Part shown: in pieces, positions 44,573 to 45,241 of the stretch
How the letters are laid out: every line of letters begins with the position of its first letter
Position numbering within the stretch: position 1 is the stretch's first letter
Assembly: GCA_032718475.1 (NCBI GenBank)
Contig: JAUCBJ010004616.1
Coordinates: 1 to 45,241, forward strand
Origin: Nemertoderma westbladi
Taxonomy: Eukaryota; Xenacoelomorpha; Nemertodermatida; Nemertodermatidae
Direction of reading: 5' to 3'
Length of the DNA stretch: 45,241 nucleotides
The notes under the pieces: model-generated
Told to the model about the DNA's origin: nothing
Database searches by the model: none
Seen by the model: the letters and a program-made list of their open reading frames with translations, nothing else
Program-made: the position numbers and the translations under genes

Positions 44573-44859
44573 CTAGACGGGGGAGAAAGAAATACACGGT
44601 AAAGCGATGAGGGCGACAATGGGGTCGGTCGATAAAGGGAACTCAATCAATGTAGAAAAAATTAGTTTTTCTCAAATATTTGTAATATTAGAAGTAGAAA
44701 TTATTATGTTAATAATTTTTGTTTTTATTAAAAATTATGTTAATTAAGAAACAAATAATTATTACTATGGTAACGAACCTGCATCATAGCGTCGAGACCC
44801 CCTTCTGGTGAATCGAGATTACCTGAGATTTCAGCTCTGTAAACCGCAGCTAGAAAGTC
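42890..44859 (-). CDS. ITGB: Integrin beta subunit, last two exons (5' part off the window)
   Basis: Exons 44779-44859 (27 codons) and 42890-44572 (560 codons plus stop) join in phase 0, giving GGLDAMMQ|VAVCNSTGWR, the standard beta-I domain sequence. In the large exon: rest of the beta-I domain (about 1-127, RHLLVFSTDA, DGKLAGIVEPND), hybrid domain (128-212), four cysteine-rich I-EGF modules (216-400), beta-tail (400-484), one membrane helix (486-513) and a short cytoplasmic tail (514-560). The tail keeps DRREFAKFEKE, KWDTGENPIY and a second NPMF, the talin and kindlin docking sites. The partner would be an integrin alpha chain at the plasma membrane. PSI, the metal-site part of beta-I and the signal peptide are outside the window. 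The frame is undamaged. Confidence 0.95.
44779..44859 (-). CDS. ITGB: Integrin beta penultimate exon (27 codons)
   Basis: Too short for ordinary ORF scans. Acceptor CTTTAG, sequence DFLAAVYRAEISGNLDSPEG followed by GLDAMMQ, donor GTTCGT. It matches the family's ISGNLDSPEGG(F/L)DA(I/M)MQ segment, where the SPEGG region belongs to a metal-ion site of the beta-I domain. Confidence 0.95.
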
Positions 44860-45241
44860 CTAAAGGAAATACAAATAATATTAATGATTAGTGGATATAA
44901 TACTGGAATATACGCGAAATGCTGGAATATAGTGTCGTAATTCAGTGACACCCCCCCCCCCCCTAATTTTTCTACAAATCGTAATGAGATTGCATGAAAT
45001 TTGAAACAGAGATAGTTTCACCTCCCGACCACTGACTGGGTGAGCCAGAATTTTTATTTTTGCTTTCAATCTTTAGCTACAAGCGTTTAAAAAAAGTGTC
45101 TCCAGCGATATTACACCAGTTACACCGCAGTTATTCTTCTACCTTATAGCTGTTTGTTGGTACCAATGGAAAATGGAAAGCTGGCCCTGCAAGGATTCCA
45201 AATATGTAACGCAATTTGAATTTCGTTGAAAAATAGCTGAG
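44860..45241. other. Integrin beta intron, no further exon seen
   Basis: AT-rich with a C-run at 44950-44963. The next upstream integrin exon must lie beyond the right edge. Confidence 0.6.

Overview
This is a window of nuclear DNA from an animal, most likely a marine invertebrate. The evidence is an integrin beta subunit, a rhodopsin-like G-protein-coupled receptor (GPCR), spliced genes with GT-AG introns, non-LTR retrotransposons, small inverted-repeat elements, a tRNA-derived SINE and very large minisatellites. The background is AT-rich, with many TAGGCCTA/ACCGGT words and poly(G)/poly(C) runs. I cannot name the phylum from sequence alone.

Layout. 20-157 (-): first coding exon of an unknown single-pass membrane protein that continues off the left edge. 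3560-9146 (+): a branched-chain amino acid aminotransferase (BCAT) in five exons that join in frame to 368 codons. Its intron 1 holds a 22-bp minisatellite (3963-4856) and intron 3 a G-rich 30-bp minisatellite (6381-7903). 9457-20295: a third, unrelated minisatellite with a 32-bp unit, about 10.8 kb long. 20440-21443 (+): broken C-terminal part of a retroelement protein. 22188-22751: inverted-repeat element. 23026-23991 (-): intronless GPCR. 24805-25270: a terminal-inverted-repeat (TIR) element. 26153-27065 (-): decayed LINE. 31042-35470: a second copy of the same TIR element split by a nearly complete LINE (31499-35246) with a 12-bp target duplication. 36098-39497 (+): last two exons of an unrecognised gene, whose intron holds a 5'-truncated LINE (-) and a small inverted-repeat element. 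39470-41428: a minisatellite whose unit begins inside that gene's last codons and contains its stop codon. 42890-44859 (-): last two exons of integrin beta, entering from the right edge.

The genes look functionally unrelated: amino-acid catabolism, adhesion receptor, chemosensory or peptide receptor, unknowns. No operon-like or defence system was seen. The unusual content is repeat biology: four unrelated minisatellites, higher-order duplications inside the largest one, an array apparently seeded from the end of a coding exon, and a dateable nested transposon insertion. Most long open frames in the repeats exist only because the repeat units lack stop codons.
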